Made by a program: the position numbers and the translations under genes. A stretch of 64,000 nucleotides of DNA from assembly GCF_000284095.1 (NCBI RefSeq), contig NC_017068.1, forward strand, positions 1,798,001 through 1,862,000, written 5' to 3'. This DNA is from Selenomonas ruminantium subsp. lactilytica TAM6421 (GTDB lineage Bacteria > Bacillota > Negativicutes > Selenomonadales > Selenomonadaceae). Positions 63,026 through 64,000 of the stretch are shown here, piece after piece (position 1 is the stretch's first letter; each line of letters opens with the position of its first letter). The notes under the pieces are model-generated. The model did no database searches, was not told the DNA's origin, and saw only the letters and a program-made list of their open reading frames with translations.

Positions 63026-63059
63026 AAATTTGACCGGTCAATTCTGACCGGTCAAATTT
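63026..63059 (-). terminator. Probable terminator of the chemotaxis receptor gene
   Basis: Perfect 15-bp stem AAATTTGACCGGTCA / TGACCGGTCAAATTT with a 4-nt loop, 9 bp after the stop codon. It uses the same TGACCGGTCA pair as the terminator at 40835-40870, but the U-tract is weak. Confidence 0.7.
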
Positions 63060-63068
63060 ATATTCCTC

Positions 63069-64000
63069 TTACAATTTGAACTTATTGATTGCCACCTGCA
63101 TATCCGAAGCGAGATTAGCCAACGCCTGCGATGCCGCTGCAATCTCTTCGTTGGAGGCCGACTGTTCTTCTGTTGCCGCCGATATGGAGGAGGTATGATC
63201 CGCCGTCTTGCGGCTGACGCTGTCGATGGAATCCACCGCTTCTACGATATTGCCTGCACCGGAGGATACCGAATTCACGGACGTACTGATTTCATCGATC
63301 TGCGTCTTGATGCCATTGACCTGTCCCATGATATCCTGGAACTGCACGCCCACATCGCGGATAGCCTTGGCACCCAACTGCACTTCCGTCTTGCCCTCTT
63401 CCATCGCTTTGACCGCCTGAGCCGTATCGTTCTGAATGGTCAGGATGCGCGCCTTGATCTGTTCAGCTGACTCCTGGGATTCTGCCGCCAGTTTCCGGAC
63501 TTCGTCTGCTACCACCGCAAAACCACGGCCATGCTCGCCGGCCCGGGCAGCCTCGATAGCAGCATTGAGTGCCAGAAGATTTGTCTGGTCAGCAATGGAG
63601 GAAATCGCCTCGACAATCTGACCGATCTGCTGGGAACTTTCGCCCAAAGTGCGCACCACATCAGCGGAGTTCATGACACTGGTCTCAATATGCTCCATCT
63701 TGGTGGTGGCATCCTTCATCAGCAGTTCACCTTGTTTAGCTGCATCCGAAGTATTGACCGACGCTTCCGAAACCTTCCTGGTCTTTTCCGTCATGGCAGT
63801 GATATCCACAAAGACGCTGTCCACATTCTTCTTGGCGCCATCGATATCCACCAGCTGCTTATCCATACCTGCAGATACCTCGCCAATGGTTTCTGCCACA
63901 TGCACGGCGGCTTCTGCAGACTGTTGGGCATTGGCCGTAAGCTCTTCGGAAGCTGCAGCCACCTGTTCCGAGGTTGCCGCCATCTTGCCGATAAGGTCAT
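63069..64000 (-). CDS. Methyl-accepting chemotaxis protein, C-terminal part (cut by window edge)
   Basis: 310 residues are visible; the frame is open to the right edge, so the sensor domain, TM helices and HAMP lie outside. The signalling domain is a long heptad-rich helix pair with the conserved hairpin tip [20 protein letters not shown] and [18 protein letters not shown], flanked by methylation helices with many Ala, Glu, Gln and Ser. It signals to CheA/CheW at cell poles. The C-terminus INKFKL has no CheR-binding pentapeptide. A fragment of a similar gene is at 46791-46865. Confidence 0.96.
   Translation of the reverse strand, partial: DLIGKMAATSEQVAAASEELTANAQQSAEAAVHVAETIGEVSAGMDKQLVDIDGAKKNVDSVFVDITAMTEKTRKVSEASVNTSDAAKQGELLMKDATTKMEHIETSVMNSADVVRTLGESSQQIGQIVEAISSIADQTNLLALNAAIEAARAGEHGRGFAVVADEVRKLAAESQESAEQIKARILTIQNDTAQAVKAMEEGKTEVQLGAKAIRDVGVQFQDIMGQVNGIKTQIDEISTSVNSVSSGAGNIVEAVDSIDSVSRKTADHTSSISAATEEQSASNEEIAAASQALANLASDMQVAINKFKL

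Overview
The window looks like a diderm Firmicute of the class Negativicutes (Selenomonas/Mitsuokella-like). This is inferred from gene content, not from a database search. Firmicute-type features (CsoR, a PASTA kinase with PP2C and FHA partners, strong Shine-Dalgarno sites) sit beside outer-membrane polysaccharide export genes and a Tat-exported fumarate reductase that resembles the periplasmic methylmenaquinol enzyme (MfrABE). Most genes lie on the minus strand, so operons run from high to low coordinates.

1-19.8 kb is a surface-polysaccharide locus. A promoter at 19670-19698 drives a phosphatase (CpsB type), an export protein (Wza type), a chain-length regulator (Wzz type), a tyrosine kinase, a PglF/CapD-type dehydratase, an unusual aldolase/decarboxylase/aminotransferase group and the initiating sugar transferase. 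About 0.6-10 kb is visibly AT-rich and holds the variable part: glycosyltransferases, a Wzy-like polymerase, a Wzx-like flippase and an acyltransferase, ending in gmd (cut by the window edge). Two things in this variable part stand out. A two-gene CBASS-like anti-phage module (CD-NTase plus Cap15-like membrane effector) lies between glycosyltransferase genes. The acyltransferase gene carries an 8-bp tandem repeat that should switch it on and off by frameshifting. A 105-bp inverted copy of a glycosyltransferase segment flanks the CBASS region.

19.8-24.4 kb holds cobalamin genes cbiD and cbiE, separated by an IS607-type element (serine recombinase plus TnpB), then a roughly 500-bp imperfect palindrome. 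24.4-40.8 kb is housekeeping: folE2-queC, rpe-rsgA, a cell-wall/division signalling cluster (PASTA kinase, PBP, FtsW/RodA, PP2C, two FHA proteins), rlmN, rsmB, a DUF116 gene, fmt, def and pepT.

40.8-49.4 kb holds the fumarate reductase operon, a second and quite different IS607 element whose TnpB lacks the zinc finger and the usual second RuvC residue, a chemotaxis-receptor remnant, a LysR regulator, a TatA-type protein and a polyprenyl diphosphate synthase. 49.4-64 kb holds nadE, type IV pilus assembly genes split by a ROK kinase and a copper module (csoR-copA, with CopZ fused to the ATPase), an AraC regulator, a VTT-domain membrane protein, a Tat-exported phosphoesterase, corA with a structured-looking leader, and a methyl-accepting chemotaxis protein cut by the right edge.

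No rRNA, tRNA or CRISPR array was seen.
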